Numbered from the stretch's first letter, positions 35,238 through 49,370 are shown. The stretch: 64,000 nt of DNA from Hedera helix (GCA_947179155.2 OX359280.1:45572555-45636554), one strand, 5' to 3'. Numbers and translations are program-made. Notes: generated by a model not told the origin, from the letters alone.

Positions 35238-35597
35238 ACAACAATAATGATAAAAAAGAAAATATACATAAAGTAACATCTTACATAAAACTCGTTAATA
35301 ATCAGTTGCCGTGTGCAGTCCTCCACGTTTGCCCATCGCAACTATGCACTTGAGAATCGGTTGCGGACAATACCTAGTAGCGTGTTTCGAGGCGTAGCCT
35401 TTAAGATACTGCAATTGAAATGAATATACGTAAAAATTGTCATGTATATATACATGCATCATTTTATATAAAAGAAATAAATAGTATGGTAAAAACATAA
35501 TCTAAAATTATTCCGACAATAATATAAAAAATCATTTAGAAGTAAAAATAAATATCATTTCAATTAATAAGTGTGTAAGTTATTGTACTTGAACCTA
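35238..35597 (-). pseudogene. CACTA second ORF, middle fragment
   Basis: Lies between two retrotransposons. The minus strand holds an exon-like stretch 'QYLKGYASKHATRYCP...' followed by 'PILKCIVAMGKRGG' (about 35414-35310), with the flanks 'tgatgc...tatatacat' looking intronic. It is assigned to the CACTA ORF because the elements on both sides have target duplications, which makes the flanking DNA one older sequence. The similarity itself is weak. Confidence 0.4.
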
Positions 35598-38039
35598 TTG
35601 GTTGATAGGAGTATAATGTCTAATTATTTTCATTAATTTATGCTTAGTTTAGTTTCATGTTATCTGTTATATGATCTAATTTAAGGTGTTTATTATTTTT
35701 TAGAAGAATTTGGTATGATTCTCTAAAGATGGAGTTATATGCTAAGTTTTATGTTATTTTACAGAAATACTCTACGTTCGTAGTGTTGGAGTGCATATTG
35801 GCAGCTCGACGAACGTTGGAAGGTTAAGACAGAGTTGTTTGACGATTCTCAGTGTTACTTTATGATTGTCGAGATTCACTCTACGACCAGGCTGTGTGTT
35901 CGACAATTACGCAGGACCTATACGAGTCTACTTTATGATGGTGTTGTTCGCTTTACGAATTTCTCATACAAAGTGTTGTTGCAAAGTTTTACTCTACGAT
36001 TTTGGTCGACTTACACGATTCTGATTTTGAATATAATTTGAAATAGAATCCAAACTAGAATTAGAAAAGGAGAAAGAGGCAGACTTAGCTATGGAAAATG
36101 CATTTTAAACTGATAAGAAAGTTACTTAAAGCTGAATTTTAGAGATTGATAAGGAGAAAGAAGCTACTATATTTGCAAAGTGAAGACTTCCAAAGTATAA
36201 TAGGATTAGAATTCTTTTATGGTCTCAATTGTATCTATAAATACCTTAGTCTGTAATTAGTTTAGGAGATCGGGGAGAGTAACTTACAACAAATAAGTCA
36301 GAGTTTTCTCAACAACATGTTAGCTTAATTTTTTTATTCAGTTTAAAGGGGATGTTGAATCTCGATAACAGTTTACGATTAGATTAAATATATATTATTT
36401 ATTCCTTTTTATATGAAATTCATTCTTGATAATTTGTTCTAATTGCTTACATATTATTTGGGTGTTTATTTTGATTTCTGCAGGACTTAAATTAGTTAAC
36501 TAGTAATATTTGCTAGATTAAGGAAGAATATTACGTAATTTATATTGTTCCTAATCATAAGTAGCAGTTAGGTATATATAATTATGATCAAACTTTTGAG
36601 TATTGCTATGATTATCAGAAGACAAGTTAAACAATCTGAGCTTATGTGTTTATTGCTTGAAATAGGCTAATTCCTTATATCTTAATGCTACTATTATATT
36701 AAATTTAGAGAGCTTATTCTAGGTTGTATGATAGTTAGAATCTTGTGAAGAACTTGTTTCATTAAGTGACAATTTAAGTGGAATTTCGGGTAACAGAGCT
36801 TATTGTTCTCTGTGACGACCCCAAATCCGGGTTCCATAACCTCAAGTTTGGTTCTCACTATTTAACACATTTCTAACAATTAAATACATACATTGAATTA
36901 AAAAATCTCGAAATAATACATATTGGTTCCCTTTAAAAGGTTACAATACCAGGGTCTATCAACCTTAACATAAAAACAGTTCATATCATAAGGAATTACA
37001 AAAGGTTTAACAACCGTAAATACATAATTAAAGATCTAATTAGAATTCATAATCTAACTTAAGCTTTGGCTTTTCCTTTTCCCTTATCCTTCTTTGAGCA
37101 ATCGGGTATATCTGAAAATTGTTCATGATATAGCAAGAATGAGCAACTAGTTTGCTCAGCAAGTTTAGAACAGTCATAGAGATTTAATATATCATGAATG
37201 AATGGGAAATGTCATCAATGGTTCAACAATAGATATAACAATTGTGAATGAAACATGATTCAAATTTTAATAAACAGAATATTTGAATCTTAAAATGCTG
37301 AGTGGTCACTAAGGACCCTGAACTAACGAGGGTATAATAGAGTTTCCTCTGACCCTTTGAGTTGTTTAGTTTTCAGGGGGATCAGCCTATTCAACCCGCT
37401 GTATATGCATTACATTTAGTCACTGGCGCCCAAAGTCGGTTTCCCGACACAAAATCCCCTAATTTAGGGTTGTTCAATTCTCAGACTTAATATAAGAAAT
37501 CCGCACCCAACAATGGTTTGGATAAGCTTTTAAAAGTATTCAAGTATTGAATTTATAAACGTAATGTCTAGCTAAACTATTAGCTTTTAACATTTTTAAT
37601 ACAGTTCATGAATTAAGAACTAATAAGCTTCAAGTGCACTAAGTGCGATTTTATAAATAATATGGATGTGGGATAATTTTAAATAATTAAACCACGTCAA
37701 GCTTTGACAATAAATACAAGTATAGAAACTTGTTCAACAATAAATGAGTAGGGTTAGAGAACTTGCATGTCTGCTCAGCTACAATAAATGTCTAGCTTTA
37801 ACTAACTTGCTTTGAAAGACCTAACATTAATAAAGTCGGTCTAATAATTAGTACGGCGTATTTTCATAACTATACGCTTAATAATGAACTTATTTACCAC
37901 ATAAGTACTAACACATAAATTACATTAGTCAAAATAATATTATTAACTTTATAGACCCTTAATCATATTAGGTTAATAATTTAATAAGTTAGAAATATTT
38001 TTCTTAAGTGTTGGACACTTATTAAACCCTTAAACAACT

Positions 38040-38710
38040 TATTACAATTGTTTAATTAAATCATAATTAAATTAAATTTATTTTATTAACTCAATCTCTA
38101 TTTAATTACTATTTAATCTTGATTAAATAGAAATTAATTAATTAACTCTAGTTATTATTTAAAATAAATAATAACTAATTGTACTTACTTATTATTTAAT
38201 TATAATTAAATAATAAATAATTATTGACTTAATTTTAACCTTCTTTAATTTAATATTAATCAACCAATAATTAACTAAGTAATTAACCTTACTTATTATT
38301 TAATTTAAGAAAATTAAATAATAGTTTACTAATCTTAATCCTCTTTAATTATTATTTAATGTCAATTAAATAATAATTAATTATTTAATTAATTTTAATT
38401 ATTATTTAAGGTTAAATAATAATCAAATCATTCTTATTAATTATTAAAATTAAATAATAAATTATTAATCTAATAACTTAATTTCCATTAATCGTTATTT
38501 AATGCTAATTAAATAATAATTAATTACTTAATTATCCTTATTTATTATTTAATAATATTTAAATAATAAATAATTAATTTATAAATTTTATCTCTCTTTA
38601 AGTATTATTTAATAGGCATTAAATAATAATTGCTAATTTATCATCTTTATTTATTATTAACATTTAAAATAATAAATAAATAATAAATTTATTTAACTTA
38701 ACCATGGTTT
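38040..38710. repeat. AT-rich palindromic block in the solo LTR
   Basis: Counterpart of 25430-26330: alternating ATTAAATAATAATTAA and TTATTATTTAATT units over about 670 bp. Confidence 0.85.
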
Positions 38711-38954
38711 AGCTAACTAGATTAATATTTAAAATATTTAAATATTAAACTTATTGAAAAATATCCTCCCCAATATTATTTTTGTATTATTATTATTTTT
38801 GTTATAATTTTAAATTAATTTTTAAATATTTAAATTAATTAAAATTAACCCGAATGACATTTTCGTAAATAAGTTGAAAACTGATCCGAGGGCAAAATGG
38901 TAATTCTGCCAAAAAAAACACGGAGGGGCATAAATGTAATTTCGCCGAAATTTT

Positions 38955-39135
38955 CCTACCGCGCATGACGCGCATTACAGAATTTACGGGCCAAAACGAC
39001 GCCGTTTTTGAAAGGCCGGAGATGGCTTCCGCGCATAACGCGCGGAGTAAAATTCTACGGACGCCAAACGACGTCGTTTGGCTCCGTGTCCTCGGTGAAC
39101 AGTGGCAGGCGCGCATTGCGCGAAAACCCTTAAAA
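38955..39135. promoter_or_regulatory. GC-rich patch with GCGC and ACGT palindromes in LTR
   Basis: A sharp GC island in otherwise very AT-rich DNA. It holds 'cgcgcatgacgcgcatta', 'cgcgcataacgcgcgg', 'gcgcgcattgcgcg' and two near-palindromes, 'aaaacgacgccgtttt' (38993-39008) and 'aaacgacgtcgttt' (39065-39078). Similar patches occur at 4360-4450 and 7990-8180 in unrelated LTRs. A role in transcription is only inferred; ACGT cores are typical bZIP sites. Confidence 0.45.
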
Positions 39136-41192
39136 AATTTTCTTCCGGCAGAACGTGAACAGTGTTCCGGCTATACACACTTTAATTAAAATTATACCTT
39201 TAATAAATCTTTAAATCTTCAATAAAAATCCAAAAAAATTACCAATCACCTTATATTAATTTATAACATGACAAATTAATTTTTCATGATTTAATATCAT
39301 TATTTTTTTATAAAAAATTTTACATCACATAAACTACCACAAATCATAATTTTTTGTGTATAACTCCATTTTGAGTGATTCAAACTTTGTTTTTCTCATG
39401 ATTTAATGTTCTATAATATTAGAACATCAAACCTAAGTTTTATGAAAATATTTTTGGTCATAAATTTCAAGACTTGATTATACACTATTAAACACATATT
39501 TTAGCATACAAAATATACCAAAATACAAACTAAACATATTAAACTCAAGCATGGCATAAATATTATAACTACACATTAATAACTATATTAACATGTTTAT
39601 ACTAACATGATGATTTATTTAATTTAAAAACAAACTACATTTAAAATAACCATTACCTTGTTTTAATGGCTATCTTCCTTTTTCTTCCAAAGTAGGTGAT
39701 GAGGTTTGAAGGCATGAACCAAGAACTCCTTCTCCTCTCTTAGTATTTTGCTCTCAATATTTTCTCACACTCTCAAATGCTCTCTAGCTCTCTCTTTTGG
39801 ACTTGGAGCAATTAATGAAATATCATCTAACAATTTCAAGTATACTTGAAAAATTAATAGATACACAATTATATCTATAATTTAGCCCATGCTCCTAGAT
39901 GACAACTTACACAAGGAATGGGTTAAATGACTTAGTTGGTGAAAAGAGACATGGTTTCATGTACTACAAAAATAAAACAAGCAACCCTTTATTAATTAAA
40001 TAAAAAATAAAAGAAAATAAAAACAAAACTATCATTTTCTCTCTCCTCTCCATGCATACACGGCTGATTCCCTTTTTCTTGTCCCAATTTGATTGTCACT
40101 TTCCACTTTTTTTTAAATAATAATAGTTAAATTAAGTATTTTCCAAGTGGGCCAATCATTGGGCTTTAATTTAAAATACCAATTGGGCTTCTATTAAATT
40201 GTTTGGGCTACTAAATTGTCAAATTTTATTATTCTACACTTGGGCTACTAATTGACCCATGTTGGGCTAATTTAATAATTTACACATTAATTATTCAATC
40301 CATAATTAAATAAATAATTATATTGAATAAATAATTAAATATTCTAACCCATAAGTATTAAATTACTAAATGGACTAATAAATATTATTATTAATATTTC
40401 ACATTATTTACATTAATTAATAATCATATTAATTAATTTATTATATTTAATTCACTCATTATATTCAATTTAATTGAATATTTAATTAATAGAAAACTTA
40501 TCAATTATTTTGATATTAAAACTTTAGGGTTTGTTCACTAATTTAATAACATATTATTGACCCCCTTTAATTAATTTTAGTAATTAATTACATAATTATT
40601 TAATCACATAATTAATTAATCACATAAAAAGATTTAAATAATCTCGTAAAACTAACTCGTTGAAAATTAAATTAATAATTTAATTAATAAAGACGTGGAA
40701 ATTCTAGGACATTACATTATCTAGGGCTATTAGTTTCATTAAAGGATGAATATTATCATGTTTAATTAACCTATTGACTTTGAACAGGGGACACTGAACT
40801 GAAAAACTGAATTAGTTAATTATTGGCTAATCTTATCACTTTTATTCTGTTATGATAATTTAGTTAATTAATCTCAAAACCTCGAAACTTTTACTTTCTA
40901 TTCTTAGCTAGGTATAACGTCCCGAGATTCCACATTCCTTAATTATATCTGATTATCTCTGAATATCATAAACATTAATTTAAAAATTATTTTATAATAT
41001 TATAAAACACTTTCATAGCGATCTCGTGCGTTATACTTAACCTTAAAACCTTTATTTGACTGAATGTGGTCCATATTTTTTTTTAATTATTATTTACATT
41101 CCTTACCTATCTCAGGATCGCAACGCTCACTTAACATTCATTAGCACTTAGGTCAAATATTTATAAATTGTGACCTATTATGATCATACATA

Positions 41193-42731
41193 TGTTAGAG
41201 TTTATACCCTAGAGGCTAATTATTTGATGTAATTGCTTAACATTTTTGATATTTTATTTGATTGAATAAATGGATTATTTTATTATGATTTCATTTACTG
41301 CATTATATAAATATTAACATAGTAAAAGCCCTTAGAATAATGATATGAATTATATAGCTTTAAGTATCTGACTTGAACATGAGATTATATAATTATAATT
41401 AGTATCATTGCTCTTAAATGTCCCTAGTCGAGTATTATTGTTAATGGGACAACAATGATGCGCATTGAGACTAGTATGTGGATTGACTGATGGCCAAATC
41501 TCATTGGTCATAAATATATGAGATATTTGAGCCAATGCATAGGTACATGTTAGAGAACAATGTACTGGACTGACCCACCATGAGAATTCTATATAGAGCA
41601 TTATGCAAAGTGTCATAAGAAATTCTTATAGTGACAATGATGTAATGATCCTCCGACCTGAAGTCACTATATTATTACACGAAAATTTGTGTACTTTGAT
41701 ATCATCAAAGGTCACCTTTAATAGGGTGAACAATAAATGTGATTATTGGGTACATCATGAATCGTGTGAGGAATATGAGTGATCTAGATGGAATTTAACC
41801 CTCTTATATATTAGGGGTGATATCCATAGGCCTTTTGATTGAGTAGGACTATGAAATGCATGGCCATGCTCAAATATTGATTTGTTTCATATAGTCTACT
41901 CATTGATCAAGAAAACTCAGATTAAATTATGAAGAGTATGACACATTCCATGCCTCGAGTTTAATCTAGGATATAAGGTTAAAAGGATTAAATTACATTG
42001 AAACATTGGTCACGAAAAGGTTGTATCGAATCATTGATCTTATTATTATTTGGGTAGTAGTGATGCATTACTAGATGCCGCTCACTGTTTATAATTTTAT
42101 AATATGATTTTAAAATTATTACCAACATAATAATAACCTATAGGGTCACACACTTAGAACGTATTTAAAAATGAATTAATTTAAATTGTAAGTATTTAAA
42201 TATGTCAATATGATTGACAGTATTTAAAATTACGAATTTAATTTAATAAGATAATTTATATATATGTATATTAATTAAGTTAGACTTAATTAAGATATAA
42301 TATATATAAATTCGGATTTTTTTTTTTAATTAAATTAGGTTTTGGTTAATTCCTATTAACTACTATACATATGATATATCAGTAGTCTTAATCACGTAAG
42401 GAACAAAAAAACCAAAACCCTAGCTGCTTTAAGAAAGAGGCTAGAGAGAAAAATAATTGAAAAATCCAGATCTTGGTGGCTAGTACCGCGGTTCCTTTTA
42501 CTGCAGATCGTGGGACGATTCACGCAGCGTTCGTGTGGATACCGTAGAGACGCAGTCGCTGGATTGCGTTGAAGATTCGAAGCCGTTCTAGAATTCCATC
42601 GTCTCCTATCCATCTCGAATAATCGGTAAATAATCTAAACCTCTTATTAATCTGGTTTCGCATGGATCCTGTTTTAGGGTTTCGATTTTTTTTTTAAATT
42701 CCGCTGCTTTCACTGTGTTGAAACCCTAACA
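41193..42731 (+). mobile_element. Solo LTR nested in the second solo LTR
   Basis: 1539 bp, TGTTAGAGTTTATACCC...GAAACCCTAACA, with a perfect ACATA duplication (41188-41192 and 42732-42736). It is the innermost insertion of the stack. A related truncated copy is at 55284-56348, and its last 205 bp also form the first part of the 3022-bp array units. No PBS, PPT or coding sequence. Superfamily undecided (Copia-like by appearance of the LTR, inference). Confidence 0.9.
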
Positions 42732-42736
42732 ACATA

Positions 42737-45700
42737 TATATTTATGATTTACGTAACATATTCGGTAATAAAATTTTGCCATTATGTATTCATTTGTATG
42801 GCCCTGTTTAATTGTACCTGATTTGTATCTGATCTTGTTCGCATATACCTATAAATATACATTTATAACATACATACGAATTTCATTATATCCGTACTCG
42901 ACTTATCACCATAATACAATTCTCATGCCTCATTACCTTCTATAATTACAAATAATACATTCATTCAAATTTAACTATATGAATTTACAAACCATACATC
43001 TGCTTTTATCGTATAGGTTTAACATTTAAACCAAACTATTACACATCTTGCATCTACACAAATTTGCATATAACTAACTTGTTTTCCGCTTATCCATTTA
43101 TTCACGTTCTTTACCTTAGTTGCACCGGAACCTCCGACCTTCTTTTACTGTACCTGAAATGTTAGTTCATAGCAAGAATGAGCATAAAGCTCAACAAGTT
43201 AATCAGTTAATACCTTACATGCTCGCAATTTATATCAATGCGTCATACATCTTTTACTTATCATGTTATACTTAATGTCACATATTGCATTTAATAGTTA
43301 GACCACGTAATGGCACAGAGTACCTATTTCAATTAACACATAGTCCACGTAGTACAATTAATATGTTCAAGTCTGAAGAACTTGCCTGTCCCACTTTATA
43401 TACATTTAACCTATACCGCCTCACTTGGCCCTTCTATCCTTCAATGCGTCGGTTTGCTCAATCCGAACCTTGTCTGTCAGTATAAAACTTACATGTCATT
43501 ATAAGATCATAAACTTTCTATAACTCATCAAACTAAATCTATAAATATTAGATCATTAGTCTCTATTTATTTCACATGTGATGTATTATATCTTACATAG
43601 GTTAATAATACATCCAAGCTCGTTTCCGACCTTTTACAAAACCCCTAACATGGTTTGGCTTAGCTTTAGGCATACTATATTATGCCATTCATCATATTAT
43701 TATACCATATCATCCTTTAACTTAACCATTATTTTCAATTCTAGGGTTTATATAACCCATTTCTATCATTTCATATCAAAATATAGCTTTTTGGAAGCTT
43801 AAAAAAATTTCAAATGCATAGAAACTTCGCCCCGGCGCCGTCAGACTTTGCTGGTCGCGTAGTGTTCTCGGTTGTGAACAGTAACATGGCGCCCCGGCTA
43901 GATGTTTAGTACAAAACATCTAGCCCCGACCAAATGTTCAGAAATTTTTGATTTTTGCCCTACCTTTGCCGCTTTTTAATTCCTTCATCTTATATCCAAT
44001 TAAGCTCAAATTTGGACCACATCTAGACCTTACTACCTAGTATTTTACAAAAATACTACTTGACTCATTTGGATTTTCAAAAATAGAGATACACTAGCCC
44101 CTAGGAGGGTTGTTCAACACATTTTCAACACTTAGAATTTTTCTGAACTTTAAAAAAAACCAACTTTTGCAACTTTGTGATTTTTGGCCATTTGTTTTAA
44201 AACAACATTCCAACACTTGACATAGTTCATATAACCTATATATGACATGTCCAAACTTTCAAAATGATAAAACTTCGCATGAGGCGATAATTGTCCGTTA
44301 AAATCCATTTCGATTCGAAATGATCGATTTCGATCGTTCGAATTGCCAATTCATTCAAATTTAAGTCCGTTGATTATCAAATCAACTTAGACACGTGTAA
44401 TTACTTAAAATTAATCCATTTGGCTTCATTTCACCTTTAATTCTCCAAAATTGCCAAAAATCACAATTTGATGGCATTTTGTCAACTTTTACTAACTTTT
44501 TCAAATTCAAAACTTAAACTCCTCTTGAAACTTAAACTCAACACACCATATAGGCAACCACATACACTTTTAATGACTTAACAAGTCCACATAACTTCTA
44601 ACTGCACATTCTAATGCACTTTACAGATTACAAATTGATTTATATAAGAAATATATCCTAATATTGTAATTTCATTTCGTAAATCATACTTTTCAACCAA
44701 TACTTAACTCATGATGCTATCTAGCTAGTAATTTCATGTGCTTTAGACATGTTCATACACTTCATCTAGATTTTTATCAAATCTTTCAACAATTAATACA
44801 TGATCATCTACTAAACCATGATTTCTAGCTTTGAACATAAACATAAATAGTCCATCAACTTTTATATTACATGAACACTTAGGGTTCCATCATAAATCAC
44901 ATACATAACATGTAAATCACATAATCAACATATATCTCCATAGATACATGCATGGCTACTCTATTCCTTACATTTACACACTTAGGTGCTAAACTTTCAA
45001 AACAAAAACTCTTCATACCTTCTTTGAGTTCTTCTCTTTCTTGAAATAAAGCTTCTAAAGGTTGAATCCTTCACCTTACTAGCTATTTCTCACTTGGCTT
45101 GAACCTTTTCCTCTTGAATCCTTCATAGTTTCTACAAACCCTAGCTCTATCTCTTGCTAGAACTTTCGAAATGCTGAAAATGATCCCAAGTTGGATACTT
45201 AAAATACATACACACATATATAATATCAACTTTCCAACACTTAACCATTATAGGTTAAGTAAACTCTTGCATGGTTAAGGATACATGAGACATTTTACTT
45301 GTCCAAGCAAGGGCACAATGGTCATTAGACCAAGTTGGGGCACCATGGTCCTTACATAACTTCACAAGGGCATTTTGGTCTTTCCTTCAAAAATCTAAAG
45401 ATTTAATTTCCTTGAAACTCATACTTTGCTTATTTCCATCCAAATAAATCATATTTTGATCTCAACTTGTTTCATCATGCTTAAATTTTATTCCATCATT
45501 AATTACCTCATAATTGGCTTATCCTATAACACTTGTCACACTTCCAGATACTAATTCCATCCATCCATTATAATAATTTTTAATAAATGCATTTTACATA
45601 TTATTTCATACTTAATTCTTTAGGAACTTTCTCGGTTCCATAATTCACACATTTAAATTCCCAATATCTCAAATAGTCTGATTACTCATTTTTCCCATAA

Positions 45701-46600
45701 ATCACTTTCTCGAGAAGCAAACCCCGATCGGATTACCAAAATCTATTGTCTTTTATCCTTTTAAACTCATATAACCATTTACGACTTCTAAGTCATTACC
45801 TTCGCACACATTGCCCATATTTACATCGTACTTGCTCATCACATTCTTTCTACCCATCATCAGGGGTATTACATTTTGTAATTACACATCGTATCACGAT
45901 TATCTTATTTTAATCAATTAACCTCAATTTCTTAACAATTTCCAACGTTCACAAATCATTATCTTTAATCCTCAATAAACCGATTAGGTCCTACGATTTC
46001 TTCTTTACTGCACTTACATACATATCTTAACCTATCATTCTCTTACTCTCGCTTCTTCAGGCCTGTTCATTAAGCTCGTTCTTAATTCTCATAACGTAAA
46101 CATCAATTAACATATGCCCTACTCATTTTCATCATTCCTTTTCATTCTCTAACTTAACTCTTCTTTCTATACTCGATCACATAAACATATACACATATTC
46201 AATCTATTAACTGCTGACACATGCCATCATTTCTTACAATAATTCCTCTTAAATTGTCTTATTGTAGGCATTACCATCAATCATTCGTCTATAATCATTT
46301 ATATTACCACTAAATCTTCCAAATTTATTTTCATTATAATTCCTTCATAACTCAAATCTCTCATGCATCTTAAATAGCTAACTGATCCATAAACATTTTG
46401 TACACCCTTATTATACTAAGAGTCCCTATTAAACATCAACTTAATCACATATATCATTTCTATCACATTGATCACACAATAATTCCCATTTAATCATTCC
46501 TTAATACATTCTATCATTTAAACCACGTTTTATCACATAACCTTTATTTAATTCATCAAAATCCTTATCTGGAATCCATGTAAAATCCTGGGGTATCACA
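42737..46600. other. Remainder of second solo LTR, no gene seen
   Basis: About 3.9 kb of AT-rich LTR sequence. It includes a GC-rich patch near 43828-43930 ('cgccccggcgccgtcagac'). Short frames at 43285-43485 and 43578-43802 have no recognisable content and sit inside the LTR, so they are not called genes. Confidence 0.6.
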
Positions 46601-46739
46601 CTAGGAATATTAGAATAAATCTGAATAACATTGTTCTCTGTGGGATCGATCCTTTCTTCTGTTATACTGTGCTTAGTTTTGAGTTCGTAGAGTGGAGAAA
46701 AATTATATTTTTGAGAGTACTAACAACAACTTCCAAATT

Positions 46740-46758
46740 TTGGCATTGTTGCTGGGGA
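46740..46758 (+). other. Primer-binding site of the Athila element (tRNA-Asp type, diverged)
   Basis: TTGGCATTGTTGCTGGGGA, five bases after the left LTR end, a mutated form of the tRNA-Asp complement. Confidence 0.8.
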
Positions 46759-46801
46759 AAAATTAGTTGTTCTTATTTATTCTTTGTTTCTTTATTAGTT
46801 T

Positions 46802-48520
46802 ATGACTCGATCCTCTCAATCTGGAAAGTTGAATTTTGATCCATAGATTGAGAAAACAATAAGAAAGCTCAGGAAGGAATATCATAGAGTGTAGCATTCA
46901 ACTGTAGAAGAAACTAAAGTTCCATCACCTGGCCTGAATGTAGCTCTTAAGTTGCTTTCAACCCACTTATCAAGTGAATTTGAGGAAGAAGTTATGGCTG
47001 CTGTTAAAAATAACAGGACTCTAAAGGAATTGGTAACTCCTAACTTGAAAAAACATCCATTATGCATTGAGTATCCTACTTTAGATGCTGCCTTTGAACT
47101 TAAACCAGGACTAATTCATCTTTTGCCTACTTTTTGTGGTCTTATAGGTGACGATCCATACAAGCATCTGAAGGAATTTCATGTAGTATGCTCAACCATG
47201 AAACCTCAAGGAATAACTGAAGATGAGATCATTAGAGCTTTCCCTTTTTCACTAGGAGATATGGCTAAGGAATGGTTATACTACCTACCTCCAAGATTAA
47301 TATAGTCATGGAATGGCATAAAGAGAATGTTATTAGAGAAGTACTTTCCTGCTTCAAGAGTTGCCAATATTAGGAAGAAGTTCTGTGTAATATGACAGTT
47401 CAATGGAGAATCACTCTATGAATACTAAGAAAGATTCAAAAAGCTCTGCTCTAGCTGTCCTCCACACCAAATTGATGAACATTTGATCCAATACTTTTAT
47501 GAAGGGCTTACACCAATGGACAGAAGCATGATAGATGCTGCAAGTAGAGGAACATGGTAGACAAGACGTCTGAGGCTGTAAGAAATCTGATTTCTAATAT
47601 GGCTGCAAACTCACAACAATATGGTACTAGAATGGATAATGTACCCAAAAGAGTAAATGTGGTAAACACTAGTAATCTTGAGCAATAAATTTTTGACCTA
47701 ACTGCTATGCTTAGACAGATGGCTACAGGGAATATGCCAGTTGCAATAGCTTGTGGGATCTACCTACAGTCAAACCACACCACAGATACTTACCCAATAT
47801 TATAAGAGGATAAGACTGTGCAACGAGCTAGTGTAATGGGGAACTTGCAAGCACAACCTCAGAGGAAGTGTGACCCTTATTCCAACACTTACAATCAAGG
47901 ATGAAGGGATCATCTTAATCTAAGTTATGGAGGAACAAGACCTCTCATGCAAACTACTTTCCCAACCAGGAAGCAAGGTTTCCAGCCAACTCAATAGTAG
48001 TACCAACCTAAGTAAGCAGTCCCACCAACTTCTTCTAGAACATCTATGAAAGATATGTTCAAAGCACTCATGGGTCAGACACAATAATTCATGAGTTAAA
48101 CTTAATAGTTTATGAACCAAGCACAACAGTTCTAGCAGGAGACCAGAACCTCAGTTCAAGACCTAAGAAATCAATTGGGCCAAAATGCCACCACAGTAAG
48201 GAGGTTAGAATCCTAAGGCTCAGGGAAGTTAGCCTCACAAATAGTTGTCAACCCAAGAGAAAATGTCAGTGCAATCACATTGAAGAGTGAAAAATAGTTG
48301 GCAAACCCCAAGCCATTACAAACTACGAGAAAGAGCAAGAGAAAATTGTAGAGTCACCTAAGGTAAGTCCTAATCCTGTAATTTCACTTAAGATTACTCC
48401 TTTACCTTTTTCACCTAAAAATCACAGGAATTCAAAGAATGATGAGAATGAGAATGAAATTTGGGAGACCTTCGGGAAGGTAGAAGTCAACATCCCACTG
48501 TTAGATGTAAGTAATTAAGT
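46802..48520 (+). pseudogene. Athila gag relic
   Basis: ATG at 46802 gives 'MTRSSQSGKLNFDP' and then a stop. The same frame is open over 46952-47305 with 'NRTLKELVTPNLKK', 'LIHLLPTFCGLIGDDPYKHL' and 'FSLGDMAKEWLYYLP', the conserved plant Gag region. Stops and frameshifts follow, then 'HQIDEHLIQYFYEGL' (about 47468-47512), a damaged zinc knuckle, and 'RKCDPYSNTYNQG' (about 47863-47901). The C-terminal 'VVNPRENVSAITLKS' lies near 48244-48288. It is clearly related to the gag at 13013-14938, but an independent copy. Not functional. Confidence 0.85.
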
Positions 48521-49370
48521 GCCCAAGTATGCTAAATTTTTAAAAGAATTGTGCACTAACCAAAGGAAGTTAAAGGATGATGAAAGAGTCACTGTTGGAG
48601 AGAATGTCTCAGCAATGCTTCAAAGAAAGATGTCCTCTAAATGTAAGGATCTAGGTATGTTCACCATTCCTTGTAAAATAGGTAATACTAGGTTTAAACA
48701 AGCTATGCAAGATTTAGGAGCTTCAATTAATGACATGCCATTATCTATATTTGCTTATTTAAATCTAGGCCCTTTAAAATAAACTAGTGTTATTATTCAA
48801 TTGGCTGACAGGACTAATACCTACTCCCAGTGGGTAATTGAGGATGTGTTGGTATAGGTGAATGAGCTAATATTTCCTATAGATTTTTATATAATGGATA
48901 TGGATGCTGATGCATCTCCAAATCCTGCACATATTTTATAGGGGAAAACCTTCTTAAAAATAGCAAGAAAAATGCTTGATGTACACAATGAAACCTTGAC
49001 TATGGAGTTTAATGGAGAAAAGATATAATTCAACATATATGAGACCATGAGGTATCCATGTGATGTTAAGCCTGTTTTTGCTATTAATATCATTGACTCT
49101 TTAGTGCAGCAATCTTTTGACCACTTACATAAGGAAAGTTTAGAAGTTGCCATCACCAATAGTTTGGAGTTGAATAAAGAAGAAAATAATGAGAAGAACC
49201 AAGAATTGAAGGAGGTTATAACTGCATTGAACTCCTTGCCCAAAATCCAAGATAAACATGCAGTCAATTATCTGCCACTCATCAAAAACTGTTACCATTT
49301 GTTGTGCAAGCCCAACCTTATAACTGAAACCATTACCTGTACACTTGAAATATGTATATTAAGGGACTGA
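48521..49370 (+). pseudogene. Athila protease-region relic
   Basis: The 48519-48782 stretch contains 'YAKFLKELCTNQRKL' and then the aspartic-protease-like core 'IPCKIGNTRFKQAMQDLGAS' (about 48667-48726), where LGAS stands at the position of the catalytic DSG/DTG-type triad. The first Asp is followed by Leu, not Ser/Thr. The segment goes on through 'VIIQLADRTNTY' and 'KPVFAINIIDSLVQQSF' (about 49071-49121) to an acidic linker before RT. Stops at 48781 and elsewhere break it. Confidence 0.75.

Larger units (their letters stand above)
36811..40716 (-). mobile_element. Long solo LTR in the Athila left LTR
   Basis: 3906 bp with TGTGACGACC at the left and GACATTACA at the right (minus-strand TGTAATGTCC...GTCGTCACA). 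It is flanked by TTCTC (36806-36810) and TTATC (40717-40721), one mismatch. The intact right LTR reads ...gttgTTATCtaagg at the same place, which confirms the insertion point. It is the same family type as 23650-27579, has no internal region, and has an AT palindrome block at 38040-38710. Confidence 0.9.
40913..46600 (-). mobile_element. Second long solo LTR in the Athila left LTR
   Basis: Flanked by a perfect CTAGG duplication (40908-40912 and 46601-46605). The intact right LTR has ...ttagctagaaacatt at this place. Minus-strand ends are TGTGATACCCCAGG...GGGACGTTATA. The span is 5688 bp, or about 4144 bp without the nested 41193-42731 LTR and its duplicated ACATA. Orientation is minus, judged from 'catagcaagaatgagcataa', which matches 'atagcaagaatgagcaacta' at 37122 in the neighbouring minus LTR. 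No coding region was found, so it is called a solo LTR. Confidence 0.88.

Noticed and set aside
38835..39189. Frames of 93, 74 and 64 codons on both strands
   Set aside because: Overlapping open frames in the GC island of a solo LTR; composition effect.
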